Made by a program: the position numbers and the translations under genes
The notes under the pieces: generated by a model
What the model was told of the DNA's origin: nothing
Databases searched by the model: none
Seen by the model: only the letters and a program-made list of their open reading frames with translations
Shown: positions 1 through 6,119 of the stretch, piece after piece
Layout: each line of letters begins with the position of its first letter
Position numbering within the stretch: the first letter of the stretch is position 1
From: Clostridiales bacterium
Lineage (GTDB): Bacteria; Bacillota; Clostridia; Lachnospirales; CAG-274
Direction: 5' to 3'
Assembly: GCA_021202835.1 (NCBI GenBank)
Contig: JAJQCI010000136.1
Coordinates: 2,088-13,744, forward strand
DNA length: 11,657 nucleotides

Positions 1-129
1 ACGGAATCCGCCTCAAAGAAAAATGGAGACTTTTCCTATAGGATTTTGGCAGCCGAAGGCGACGCCGATAAAGCAGCCGAAGCCGTAAAGGCAGTTGACG
101 GAGTTATAAAAGTAAGAGTAATCAAATAA
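1..129 (+). CDS. serA: C-terminal end of D-3-phosphoglycerate dehydrogenase (ACT domain), partial
   Basis: The reading frame is open from the first base of the window and ends at TAA 127-129, giving 42 residues; the start lies outside. The segment shows a GDFSYRIL strand, an alanine/glutamate-rich helix (DADKAAEAVKAV) and the ending DGVIKVRVIK. That pattern matches the last strand-helix-strand of the ACT domain closing many bacterial SerA proteins, where the final 'GVI.VRVI' is characteristic. SerA oxidises 3-phosphoglycerate to 3-phosphohydroxypyruvate, the first step of serine synthesis, and the ACT domain commonly senses serine. The substrate links it metabolically to the glycolytic genes downstream. 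The catalytic and NAD-binding parts are not visible, so another ACT-ended protein remains possible. A hairpin terminator follows within 20 bases. Confidence 0.65.
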   Translation, partial: TESASKKNGDFSYRILAAEGDADKAAEAVKAVDGVIKVRVIK

Positions 130-146
130 AAACAACCGAATAATCA

Positions 147-190
147 AAAGGGGAGCGAAACCGGTTTTGGCAGGCGGTTTAGCTCCCTTT
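147..190 (+). terminator. Hairpin terminator after the serA-like gene
   Basis: GGGAGC (151-156) pairs with GCTCCC (182-187), and AAACC (158-162) pairs with GGTTT (176-180), leaving a 13-nt loop. The outer AAA/TTT (147-149/188-190) can add pairs with one bulged G. The tail is AT-rich (AAATTTTATATATTG) rather than a clean T-run, so termination may be imperfect. Its position 18 bases after the stop codon supports the call. Confidence 0.6.
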
Positions 191-297
191 AAATTTTATA
201 TATTGTTTTTAAGCATTTTTAACGTTCATATAATCCTTTGCCCTGCAGCTGTTTGGTGTCCTGTTTGTGCCGGAGGCACGGCTGAACCGTTACAGTC

Positions 298-322
298 TTT
301 GTAAAATCCGATTTGTAAAATC
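298..322 (+). repeat. Tandem direct repeat TTTGTAAAATC upstream of the Na/Pi transporter
   Basis: Two identical 11-mers, TTTGTAAAATC at 298-308 and 312-322, are separated by CGA (14-bp period). They lie 27 bp upstream of the proposed -35 of the transporter gene. Direct repeats in this position can be binding sites for a response regulator, but the copies do not match a PHO-box consensus I know, so function is inferred from position only. In the rest of the 130-432 intergenic stretch I also see a small hairpin, GTGCC-GGA-GGCAC at 267-279, and no coding sequence. Confidence 0.4.
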
Positions 323-348
323 TATGTATAAAAATTGAAAAATATATC

Positions 349-377
349 TTGTTTTATGGTGGTATAGGTGGTAAAAT
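349..377 (+). promoter_or_regulatory. Probable sigma-A promoter of the Na/Pi transporter gene
   Basis: TTGTTT (349-354) and TAAAAT (372-377) are separated by exactly 17 bp. This would start transcription about 45-50 bases upstream of the ATG at 433. Each hexamer departs from consensus (TTGACA/TATAAT) at two or fewer positions, so this is a reasonable but not certain promoter. It fits a gene lying between two terminators. Confidence 0.5.
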
Positions 378-432
378 AGAAGTGATGGGGTTGTTTGGGT
401 AAAATTTTTATATGTAATCAACGGAGGAGAGT

Positions 433-2079
433 ATGGATTATGCTGCTATGTTGGTAACCTTTTTGGGAGGCTTGGGGCTTTTTCTTCTCGGTGTCAGCTA
501 TATGTCATCGGGCTTGCAGAAGGTTACTGGAAACAAAATGAGAAAGATTTTGGCCGTTTTAACTAAAAACAGGCTGATTGGCGTAGGTGTGGGGGCTTTG
601 GTTACGGCTGCAATTCAGTCATCGGCCGCAACAACGGTTATGGTAATAGGTTTTATAAACGCAGGCTTGTTAAATCTTTATCAATCCGTAGGTATTATAA
701 TGGGTGCCAATATAGGTACAACCGTTACCGGCTGGCTGGTTTCTTCGGCTGAGTGGGCTTCCTTTATGAAGCCGCTGACAATGGGGCCGGTTGCTGTTGC
801 CATAGGCGCCGTTATAGGTATATTTTTCACAAAGGGCACAGTTAAAAGCATAGGCGAAATCATAGCCGGCTTCGGTATGCTTTTTATGGGTATAGGTCTT
901 ATGACAGAGGGGGCTTCACCCCTGCAGGATCTGCCTGTTTTCGCCGATATGTTTGCTACTTTGGGCAGCAATCCCGTTTTGGGTATTTTGGTGGGCGCTC
1001 TTGTTACGGCGGTTATTCAGTCGTCGTCTGCTTCAATAGGTATTCTGCAGTCTTTGGCTTCTGTAGGGCTTGTAACATGGAACAGCGCCGTCTACATAAT
1101 TATGGGTCAAAACATAGGCACCTGTGTTACGGCGATTCTTTCGGCTATGGGGGCCTCTAAAAATTCAAAGGCTGCAGCCTGTATACATCTTTTGTTTAAC
1201 GTTATAGGCTCTGTTATTTTCAGTATAATTGCCGTTATGTTCTTTAAGTTTGTTAATCCTGTTTTGGGAAATTCCGTTATTTCAATAACCGAAATCGCCA
1301 TTGTCCATACAGGCTTTAATATTCTTAACACAATTGTTTTGTTCCCCTTTGCAACTCTTCTTGTTAAGATGGCTGAAAAAATTACATCCTTTATTAAGAG
1401 TGATGCAGACGAGGCAGCTCTTGTTCACCTTGACGACAGAATCTTAAACACACCTTCGATTGCTATAGAAAACTGTGTTAAGGAAATTGTAAGAATGGGC
1501 AGAATTTCTCTCGATAATCTGACTCTTGCCGCCGATGCTCTTTTCGATCACGACAGTGAAAAAATAGAAACGGTTGACTCACGTGAAGGCAGTATAGACC
1601 TTCTTCAGGGGGCAATAACCAAGTTTATGGTTAAGCTCTGCAACACCTCACGCATAAGTGCCAGCGAAAACAAAGTTGTTACGGCTCTTTTCCACACTGT
1701 AAACGATATGGAAAGAATAGGCGACTACAGCGAAAACCTTATAGAGTCGGCCCAGTTTATGATGAAAGAAGATTTGGCCTTTTCGGATGTTCAGAAGGAA
1801 GAGCTGAGAAAGATGTGCGACGAAACAATATACTGTGTTTCAAGCGCTCTTAATGCCCTTGAAAACAACGACTATCCAAGTGTTGAAAAAACGGTTAAAT
1901 CCGAACAGGCTATAGACGATATGGAAGCAAACTACAGAAAGAAGCATATCGAAAGACTTGCCTCCAACAGCGTTGACGCAACAACGGGAATTTCTTATCT
2001 CGATACTCTTACAAACCTGGAGAGAGTTGGTGACCATGCCCTTAATGTGGCTCAGGTTGTTATGAAGCGATTCTTATAA
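433..2079 (+). CDS. Na+/phosphate cotransporter family protein with C-terminal PhoU-like domain
   Basis: This 548-residue protein belongs to the Na/Pi-cotransporter II-related (PNaS) family, thought to move inorganic phosphate across the inner membrane with sodium. The N-terminal ~315 residues are hydrophobic and contain the family's two inverted-topology repeats. Each has a QSS motif (QSSAATT at 62-68, QSSSAS at 196-201) followed by a matching glycine-rich element (GANIGTTVT at 91-99, GQNIGTCVT at 225-233). From about residue 340 to the end the protein is soluble, helical and charged (ERIGDYSENLIE, then NLERVGDHALNVAQ), which is the repeated three-helix signature of a PhoU-like domain. Length and architecture are normal for the fused form. 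The start is ATG 433 with GGAGGA at 423-428. It appears monocistronic, with its own promoter and a strong terminator. Pi supply suits the adjacent glycolytic operon, but the direction of transport and the exact substrate are inferred. Confidence 0.9.
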   Translation: MDYAAMLVTFLGGLGLFLLGVSYMSSGLQKVTGNKMRKILAVLTKNRLIGVGVGALVTAAIQSSAATTVMVIGFINAGLLNLYQSVGIIMGANIGTTVTGWLVSSAEWASFMKPLTMGPVAVAIGAVIGIFFTKGTVKSIGEIIAGFGMLFMGIGLMTEGASPLQDLPVFADMFATLGSNPVLGILVGALVTAVIQSSSASIGILQSLASVGLVTWNSAVYIIMGQNIGTCVTAILSAMGASKNSKAAACIHLLFNVIGSVIFSIIAVMFFKFVNPVLGNSVISITEIAIVHTGFNILNTIVLFPFATLLVKMAEKITSFIKSDADEAALVHLDDRILNTPSIAIENCVKEIVRMGRISLDNLTLAADALFDHDSEKIETVDSREGSIDLLQGAITKFMVKLCNTSRISASENKVVTALFHTVNDMERIGDYSENLIESAQFMMKEDLAFSDVQKEELRKMCDETIYCVSSALNALENNDYPSVEKTVKSEQAIDDMEANYRKKHIERLASNSVDATTGISYLDTLTNLERVGDHALNVAQVVMKRFL

Positions 2080-2081
2080 AT

Positions 2082-2128
2082 AAAAGCGGAAATCTATGTG
2101 AAAAATTTAACATAAATTTCCGCTTTTT
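2082..2128 (+). terminator. Rho-independent terminator after the Na/Pi transporter
   Basis: AAAAGCGGAAAT (2082-2093) is perfectly complementary to ATTTCCGCTTTT (2116-2127). The inner TATGT/ACATA (2095-2099/2110-2114) extends the helix, and the 3' arm ends in TTTTT. It begins two bases after the stop codon. Confidence 0.85.
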
Positions 2129-2174
2129 CGGTGTTTACTTTGTTGAATCGTATAAAATTTCATTAAGAGGAAAG

Positions 2175-2198
2175 ATTATTTAAATAATTCATTGAATT
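2175..2198. promoter_or_regulatory. Two abutting AT-rich palindromes overlapping the pgk -35 (possible operator)
   Basis: ATTATTTAAATAAT (2175-2188) is a perfect 14-bp palindrome. AATTC-ATT-GAATT (2186-2198) is an inverted repeat that overlaps it by three bases and covers the TTGAAT -35 box. Symmetry over a -35 element is a typical repressor-site arrangement. Such AT-rich palindromes also arise by chance, so a regulatory role is only a suggestion. Confidence 0.3.
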
Positions 2199-2220
2199 GT
2201 GGGGAAAAATATGTTATACT
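2192..2220 (+). promoter_or_regulatory. Sigma-A promoter of the pgk-tpiA-gpmI operon
   Basis: TTGAAT (2192-2197) and TATACT (2215-2220) are separated by 17 bp, each within two changes of consensus. Transcription would begin near 2227, giving a leader of roughly 220 nt before the pgk ATG. Most of that leader is the long palindrome at 2257-2418. No other convincing promoter is seen before pgk. Confidence 0.75.
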
Positions 2221-2256
2221 TTATATGTTATAAATGAACTAAAACCGTAAAAGGCA

Positions 2257-2418
2257 GGGAAGCGCTGATTAATTCGCCGAAGCAGATTTGCCGTCGTTTT
2301 TTTCGAGTGCAAGGAAGGCGTTCGCAGGCATAGCCGGAGCCTATGTCAAGAATGCGTGACGCAGCAATCGGAAAAAACGGCGGTGAAGATGCGATGAGCT
2401 GATTAATCGGCGATTCCC
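2257..2418. repeat. 162-bp imperfect palindrome in the pgk 5' leader (MITE-like element or structured leader RNA)
   Basis: The two ends are mirror images: GGGAA (2257-2261) with TTCCC (2414-2418), and GATTAAT (2267-2273) with ATTAATC (2402-2408), all in exact register. Further in, 2290-2306 pairs continuously with 2368-2384 over 17 bp, counting G-U pairs. The tip is formed by CGCA/TGCG (2323-2326/2353-2356) and GGCATAG/CTATGTC (2327-2333/2341-2347) around a 7-nt loop, CCGGAGC. The dinucleotide CA flanks both ends, which could be a short target duplication or chance. There is no transposase or plausible ORF inside. The element is more GC-rich than the surrounding intergenic DNA, suggesting a separate origin. 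Terminal inverted repeats, small size and full palindromy fit a non-autonomous mobile element. As RNA it would be a single hairpin between the promoter and the ribosome site of pgk. Confidence 0.7.
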
Positions 2419-2449
2419 CAATTCAAACAGAAGGAAAGGAGAGCATAAG

Positions 2450-2944
2450 ATGCTTAACAAGAAAAATGTAGACGATTTTAATGTTGCAGGCAAGAGAGTG
2501 CTTGTAAGATGTGATTTTAATGTACCTCTTAAGGACGGAGTAATTACAGACGAAAACAGAATTGTTGCGGCTCTGCCCACTATTACAAAATTAATCGATA
2601 ACGGAGCAAAGGTTATCCTTTGTTCTCACTTAGGCAAGCCCAAGGCACCCGAAGCTAAGTTTTCTCTTGCTCCCGTAGCAAAAAGACTTTCGGAAAAATT
2701 AGGTAAGGAAGTTGTTTTTGCGGCCGATGAAACTGTTGTAGGCGAAAACGCAAAGGCAGCCGTAGCCGCTATGAAAGACGGAGACGTTGTTCTTCTTGAA
2801 AATACACGTTTCCGCAAGGAAGAAACAAAGAACATCGACACATTCTCGGAAGAGCTTGCTTCTCTTGCAGACGTATATATCTGCGACGCTTTCGGTTCAT
2901 CTCACAGAGCACACTGCTCAACAGTAGGCGTAACAAAGTGTTAA
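2450..2944 (+). CDS. pgk: Phosphoglycerate kinase, N-terminal part (gene split by frameshift)
   Basis: This is the 3-phosphoglycerate-binding lobe of phosphoglycerate kinase, the enzyme that transfers phosphate from 1,3-bisphosphoglycerate to ADP. Family motifs occur in order: RCDFNVPLKDG, the substrate-binding CSHLGKPK, ENTRFRKEE and DAFGSSHRAH. The start is ATG 2450 with AAGGAG at 2436-2441. The frame stops at TAA 2942-2944 just after GVTK, where homologues continue into a linker such as F-V-x-x-x-x-x-G-Y-L-M. That continuation is present in the next frame from 2940 (VKDCGVGYLMEKEIEYLG), so the two halves are one gene of about 400 codons, the usual pgk length. The simplest explanation is loss of two bases of a Phe codon, of which T2939 remains. 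The alternatives are a real null allele or a sequencing/assembly error, and I favour error because every other motif is intact. Confidence 0.85.
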   Translation: MLNKKNVDDFNVAGKRVLVRCDFNVPLKDGVITDENRIVAALPTITKLIDNGAKVILCSHLGKPKAPEAKFSLAPVAKRLSEKLGKEVVFAADETVVGENAKAAVAAMKDGDVVLLENTRFRKEETKNIDTFSEELASLADVYICDAFGSSHRAHCSTVGVTKC

Positions 2945-2966
2945 AGACTGCGGCGTAGGCTATCTT

Positions 2967-3650
2967 ATGGAAAAGGAAATCGAATATTTGGGCAATGCGG
3001 TTAATTCGCCGGAAAGACCCTTCCTCGCTATTTTGGGCGGCGCTAAGGTTACAGACAAGATCGCCGTTATAGACAATCTTCTTGAAAAGGTTGACAAGCT
3101 TATTATCGGCGGCGGTATGGCTTATACCTTCCTTAAAGCTCAGGGCTATGAAGTCGGCAAGTCTCTTCTTGACGCAGAAAAGCTTGACTACTGCAAGGAG
3201 ATGCTTAAAAAGGCGGAAGAAAAGGGCGTTGAGCTTCTTCTCCCCATCGATACCGTTGTAACCAAGGAATTCCCCAATCCCATAGACGCCGAAATTCCTT
3301 ATGAGGTTGTTGATTCAACGGCTATTCCGGCAGATATGCAGGGTCTTGACATCGGCCCCAAGACAAGAGAGCTTTTCGCAAAGGCCGCAAAGGAAAGCAA
3401 GACTGTTGTTTGGAACGGACCTATGGGAGTTTTCGAAAACCCCGTATTCGCCGAGGGAACTATTGCGGTTGCTCAGGCTCTTGCCGAAACAGACGCTATT
3501 ACTATTATCGGCGGCGGCGACTCTGCGGCAGCCGTAAACAGCTTAGGCTTCGGCGACAAGATGACTCATATTTCAACAGGCGGCGGCGCTTCTCTCGAAT
3601 TCCTTGAAGGAAAAGAGCTTCCCGGTATTGCTGCAGCAGATGACAAATAA
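2967..3650 (+). CDS. pgk: Phosphoglycerate kinase, C-terminal part (continuation after the frameshift)
   Basis: This is the nucleotide-binding lobe of the same kinase, in the +1 frame relative to the first half. Homology begins at 2940, before the first ATG (2967), so that ATG is an internal Met and not an authentic start; no ribosome site precedes it. Visible family motifs are ILGGAKVTDKI, IGGGMAYTF, LLPIDTVV, GLDIGPKT, the nucleotide-loop segment WNGPMGVFENPVFAEGT, the glycine-rich IIGGGDSAAAV and the closing THISTGGGASLEFLEGKELPGI. No key segment is missing and there is no second lesion, which argues against an old decaying pseudogene. The stop is 24 bases before the tpiA ATG, with no terminator between, so the two are co-transcribed. 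If the frameshift is real, this lobe alone would not be active. Confidence 0.85.
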   Translation: MEKEIEYLGNAVNSPERPFLAILGGAKVTDKIAVIDNLLEKVDKLIIGGGMAYTFLKAQGYEVGKSLLDAEKLDYCKEMLKKAEEKGVELLLPIDTVVTKEFPNPIDAEIPYEVVDSTAIPADMQGLDIGPKTRELFAKAAKESKTVVWNGPMGVFENPVFAEGTIAVAQALAETDAITIIGGGDSAAAVNSLGFGDKMTHISTGGGASLEFLEGKELPGIAAADDK

Positions 3651-3674
3651 TAAAATATTAAAAGGTGATTTTAT

Positions 3675-4430
3675 ATGCGTAAAAAAATTATTGCAGGAAA
3701 TTGGAAAATGAATATGACTCCTTCTGAAGCAAAGTCACTTGTTGAGCTTCTTAAGGAGGGCAGCGAAAACGCACTTTGCGACGTTGTATTCTGTGTACCC
3801 TACATTGATATTCCCGTTGTTGCGGCTGCTTTGGAGGGCTGTAAGAATATCGCCGTAGGCGCTCAGAATATGCATTTTGAAGAGGCAGGCGCCTACACGG
3901 GAGAAATCTCGGCTCCCATGCTTAAGGAACTGGGTGTAAAATATGTTATTTTAGGCCATTCCGAAAGAAGAGAATATTTCGGCGAAACAGACGAAATGAT
4001 TAACAAGAAGATTAAGAAGGCTTTAAAGAGCGGCCTTATCCCCATTTTATGCGTAGGCGAAAGTCTTAAAATGAAGGACGAGGGAATCACTCTCGACCAC
4101 ATCTCAATTCAGATTAAGAGAGCCTTCAGAAAAATCGATATAGACGACGCTAAAAAGGTTATAATAGCTTATGAGCCTATCTGGGCTATAGGTACAGGCA
4201 GAACAGCCTCGGCTTATCAGGCAGAGGAAGTCTGCGCTAGCATCAGAGCTATTATAAGTGATATTTATGATGATGAAACAGCCGAAGAGATCAGAATACA
4301 GTACGGCGGAAGCATGAATGCTGAAAACTGCGAATCACTGCTTTCAATGCCCGATATTGACGGGGGACTTATAGGCGGAGCAAGCCTTAAGGCTGACTTT
4401 AATCTTATTACAGGCTGTGTAAAAGAATAA
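3675..4430 (+). CDS. tpiA: Triosephosphate isomerase
   Basis: The 251-residue cytoplasmic TIM-barrel enzyme interconverts dihydroxyacetone phosphate and glyceraldehyde 3-phosphate. Catalytic residues are recognisable: Lys11 in GNWKMN, His95 in GHSERR and Glu167 in AYEPIWAIGTG (loop 6). The phosphate-binding YGGS (210-213) and GGAS (234-237) segments are intact. Length is normal for bacterial enzymes. The start is ATG 3675 with AGGTGA at 3663-3668. It sits between pgk and gpmI, with only 13 bases before the gpmI start, so it is the middle gene of the operon. Confidence 0.97.
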   Translation: MRKKIIAGNWKMNMTPSEAKSLVELLKEGSENALCDVVFCVPYIDIPVVAAALEGCKNIAVGAQNMHFEEAGAYTGEISAPMLKELGVKYVILGHSERREYFGETDEMINKKIKKALKSGLIPILCVGESLKMKDEGITLDHISIQIKRAFRKIDIDDAKKVIIAYEPIWAIGTGRTASAYQAEEVCASIRAIISDIYDDETAEEIRIQYGGSMNAENCESLLSMPDIDGGLIGGASLKADFNLITGCVKE

Positions 4431-4443
4431 GGGGCTGCTTTAT

Positions 4444-5985
4444 ATGAGTAAAAAAACAACTATTTTAATGATATTAGACGGCTTCGGTCTTAACGAAAAA
4501 ACAGAGGGCAACGCCATCGCCCTTACGCCTACGCCCAATATCGACAGGCTTACGAAGGAATATCCCTATGTTAAGGGCTATGCTTCGGGCCTTGACGTAG
4601 GTCTTCCCGACGGCCAAATGGGCAACTCTGAGGTTGGCCACCTTAATATGGGCGCCGGAAGAATCGTTTATCAGGAGCTTACAAGAATAACAAAGGCTAT
4701 AAACGACGGCGACTTCTTTACAAATGAGGAGCTTTTAAGAGCCGTTAACAACTGTAAAGAAAATAACAGCTCGCTTCACGTTTTCGGCCTTGTTTCAAGA
4801 GGCGGCGTTCACAGCTCTTTAGAGCAGATTTTCGCTGTTTTCGAACTTGCCAAGAGACACGGCCTTGAAAAGGTTTATATGCATGCCTTCCTTGACGGAA
4901 GAGACACTCCGCCTACATCGGCGAAGGGCTTCTTAACCGAGCTTGAGGACAAAATGGCTGAGCTGGGCGTAGGAAAGATCGCCACGATAAGCGGCCGTTA
5001 CTACGCTATGGACAGAGACAAAAACTATGACAGAGTCGAAAAGGCCTATGCCGCTATAGTATACGGCGAAGGCAATACGGCGAATTCAATGGCGGAATGT
5101 ATGGACGCTACCTATGCCGCAGGGGTAAACGACGAGTTTGTTATCCCCACGGTTATACTTGAAAACGGCGAGCCTACAGCCACAATAGGCGAAAACGACA
5201 GTATAATTTTCGCTAACTTCCGTCCCGACAGAGCCAGAGAAATAACGAGAAGCTTCTGTGACGACGACTTCCCTTATTTCGAACGCAAAAAGGGCCATTT
5301 CAGAGTAACATATGTCTGCTTCACAGACTATGACGCAACAATAGAAAACAAGCTTGTGGCCTTCAAGCCCCAGGTTCTTCAAAACACTTTGGGAGAATAT
5401 ATTTCATCTCTCGGCCTTACACAGGCAAGAATTGCGGAAACGGAAAAATACGCTCACGTTACATTCTTCTTTAACGGCGGCGTAGAAGCTCCAAACCCCA
5501 ATGAAAACAGATATTTAATTCCCTCCCCCAAGGTTGCAACCTATGACCTTCAGCCCGAAATGAGCGCCCCCGGCGTAACCGAAAAGCTTATAGAAAACAT
5601 TAAGTCCGGCGAAAACGACCTTATTATAATTAACTATGCAAACCCGGATATGGTTGGACATACGGGAGTTATAGAGGCCGCAAAGAAGGCTGTGGCTTAT
5701 ATCGACGAGTGTGTAGGCAGGGTTGTTGACGTTGTTGTTGAAACAGGCTCACAGATGTTTATCTGCGCCGACCACGGCAACATCGAACAGCTTATTAACT
5801 ACGAAACGGGAGATCCCTTTACGGCTCACACGACAAACCCCGTTCCCTTCATTCTTGTAAACTGCCCCAAGGCCAAGGGTCTTAAAGAGGGCGGAAAGCT
5901 GGCGGACATTGCGCCGACGCTTCTTGAAATGATGGATATTCCCCAGCCTGAGGAAATGACGGGCCAGTCGTTGTTAATTAAGTAA
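4444..5985 (+). CDS. gpmI: 2,3-bisphosphoglycerate-independent phosphoglycerate mutase
   Basis: The 513-residue enzyme interconverts 3- and 2-phosphoglycerate through a phosphoserine intermediate and two metal ions, usually Mn2+. It is a member of the alkaline-phosphatase superfamily, unrelated to the cofactor-dependent dPGM. All expected ligands are visible: Asp12 (LDGFG), nucleophile Ser62 (MGNSEVGH), Asp402 and His406 (NPDMVGHTG), Asp443 and His444 (CADHGN), and His462 (TAHTTNPVP). Substrate-site segments GGVHS (120-124), DGRDTPP (151-157) and the GRYYAMDRDKNYDR block (184-197) are complete. The start is ATG 4444; AAGGGG at 4429-4434 overlaps the tpiA stop, a tight arrangement that suggests coupled translation. 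No GC-rich terminator follows it, but eno has its own promoter. Confidence 0.97.
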   Translation: MSKKTTILMILDGFGLNEKTEGNAIALTPTPNIDRLTKEYPYVKGYASGLDVGLPDGQMGNSEVGHLNMGAGRIVYQELTRITKAINDGDFFTNEELLRAVNNCKENNSSLHVFGLVSRGGVHSSLEQIFAVFELAKRHGLEKVYMHAFLDGRDTPPTSAKGFLTELEDKMAELGVGKIATISGRYYAMDRDKNYDRVEKAYAAIVYGEGNTANSMAECMDATYAAGVNDEFVIPTVILENGEPTATIGENDSIIFANFRPDRAREITRSFCDDDFPYFERKKGHFRVTYVCFTDYDATIENKLVAFKPQVLQNTLGEYISSLGLTQARIAETEKYAHVTFFFNGGVEAPNPNENRYLIPSPKVATYDLQPEMSAPGVTEKLIENIKSGENDLIIINYANPDMVGHTGVIEAAKKAVAYIDECVGRVVDVVVETGSQMFICADHGNIEQLINYETGDPFTAHTTNPVPFILVNCPKAKGLKEGGKLADIAPTLLEMMDIPQPEEMTGQSLLIK

Positions 5986-6000
5986 AATCTAAGGTATAAT

Positions 6001-6030
6001 TTTTGTTAAAAATATAGAAATTTAACAAAA
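6001..6030. promoter_or_regulatory. Perfect 10-bp inverted repeat just upstream of the eno promoter (possible operator)
   Basis: TTTTGTTAAA (6001-6010) and TTTAACAAAA (6021-6030) are exact inverted copies separated by 10 bp. The centre is about 30 bp upstream of the -35 box. The helix has few G-C pairs and is followed by A-rich rather than T-rich sequence on the + strand, so it does not look like a terminator of gpmI. Spacing and symmetry fit a dimeric DNA-binding protein, but no known consensus is matched with confidence. Confidence 0.4.
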
Positions 6031-6044
6031 TTTAAAAAAAGTGT

Positions 6045-6073
6045 TTGACAGTTTTACAATAATATTTTACAAT
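6045..6073 (+). promoter_or_regulatory. Near-consensus sigma-A promoter of eno
   Basis: TTGACA (6045-6050) is a perfect -35 and TACAAT (6068-6073) differs from the -10 consensus at one base, with a 17-bp spacer. Transcription would start near 6080, leaving a leader of about 40 nt. This is the best promoter in the window and suggests that eno is strongly expressed independently of the upstream operon. Confidence 0.88.
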
Positions 6074-6119
6074 ATAAATAAGTATAATGATTCTTTTATA
6101 TAACGAAAGGAGTAAGAAA

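Noticed and set aside
2341..2580. A 79-codon - strand frame overlapping the palindrome and the pgk start
   Set aside because: Half of it is antisense to conserved pgk and the rest is one arm of the palindrome; no ribosome site or family resemblance.
6001..6040. Reading the eno-upstream inverted repeat as the gpmI terminator
   Set aside because: The stem has only one G-C pair per arm per five bases or fewer, and the sequence after it is A-rich on the + strand; it is more likely a protein site or chance.
6087..6119. An upstream in-frame ATG that would lengthen enolase by 11 residues
   Set aside because: It has no ribosome site, lies next to the predicted transcription start, and its extension runs through the AGGAG that serves ATG 6120. 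Enolase homologues begin near MKGYLEIVDVFARQVLDSR.
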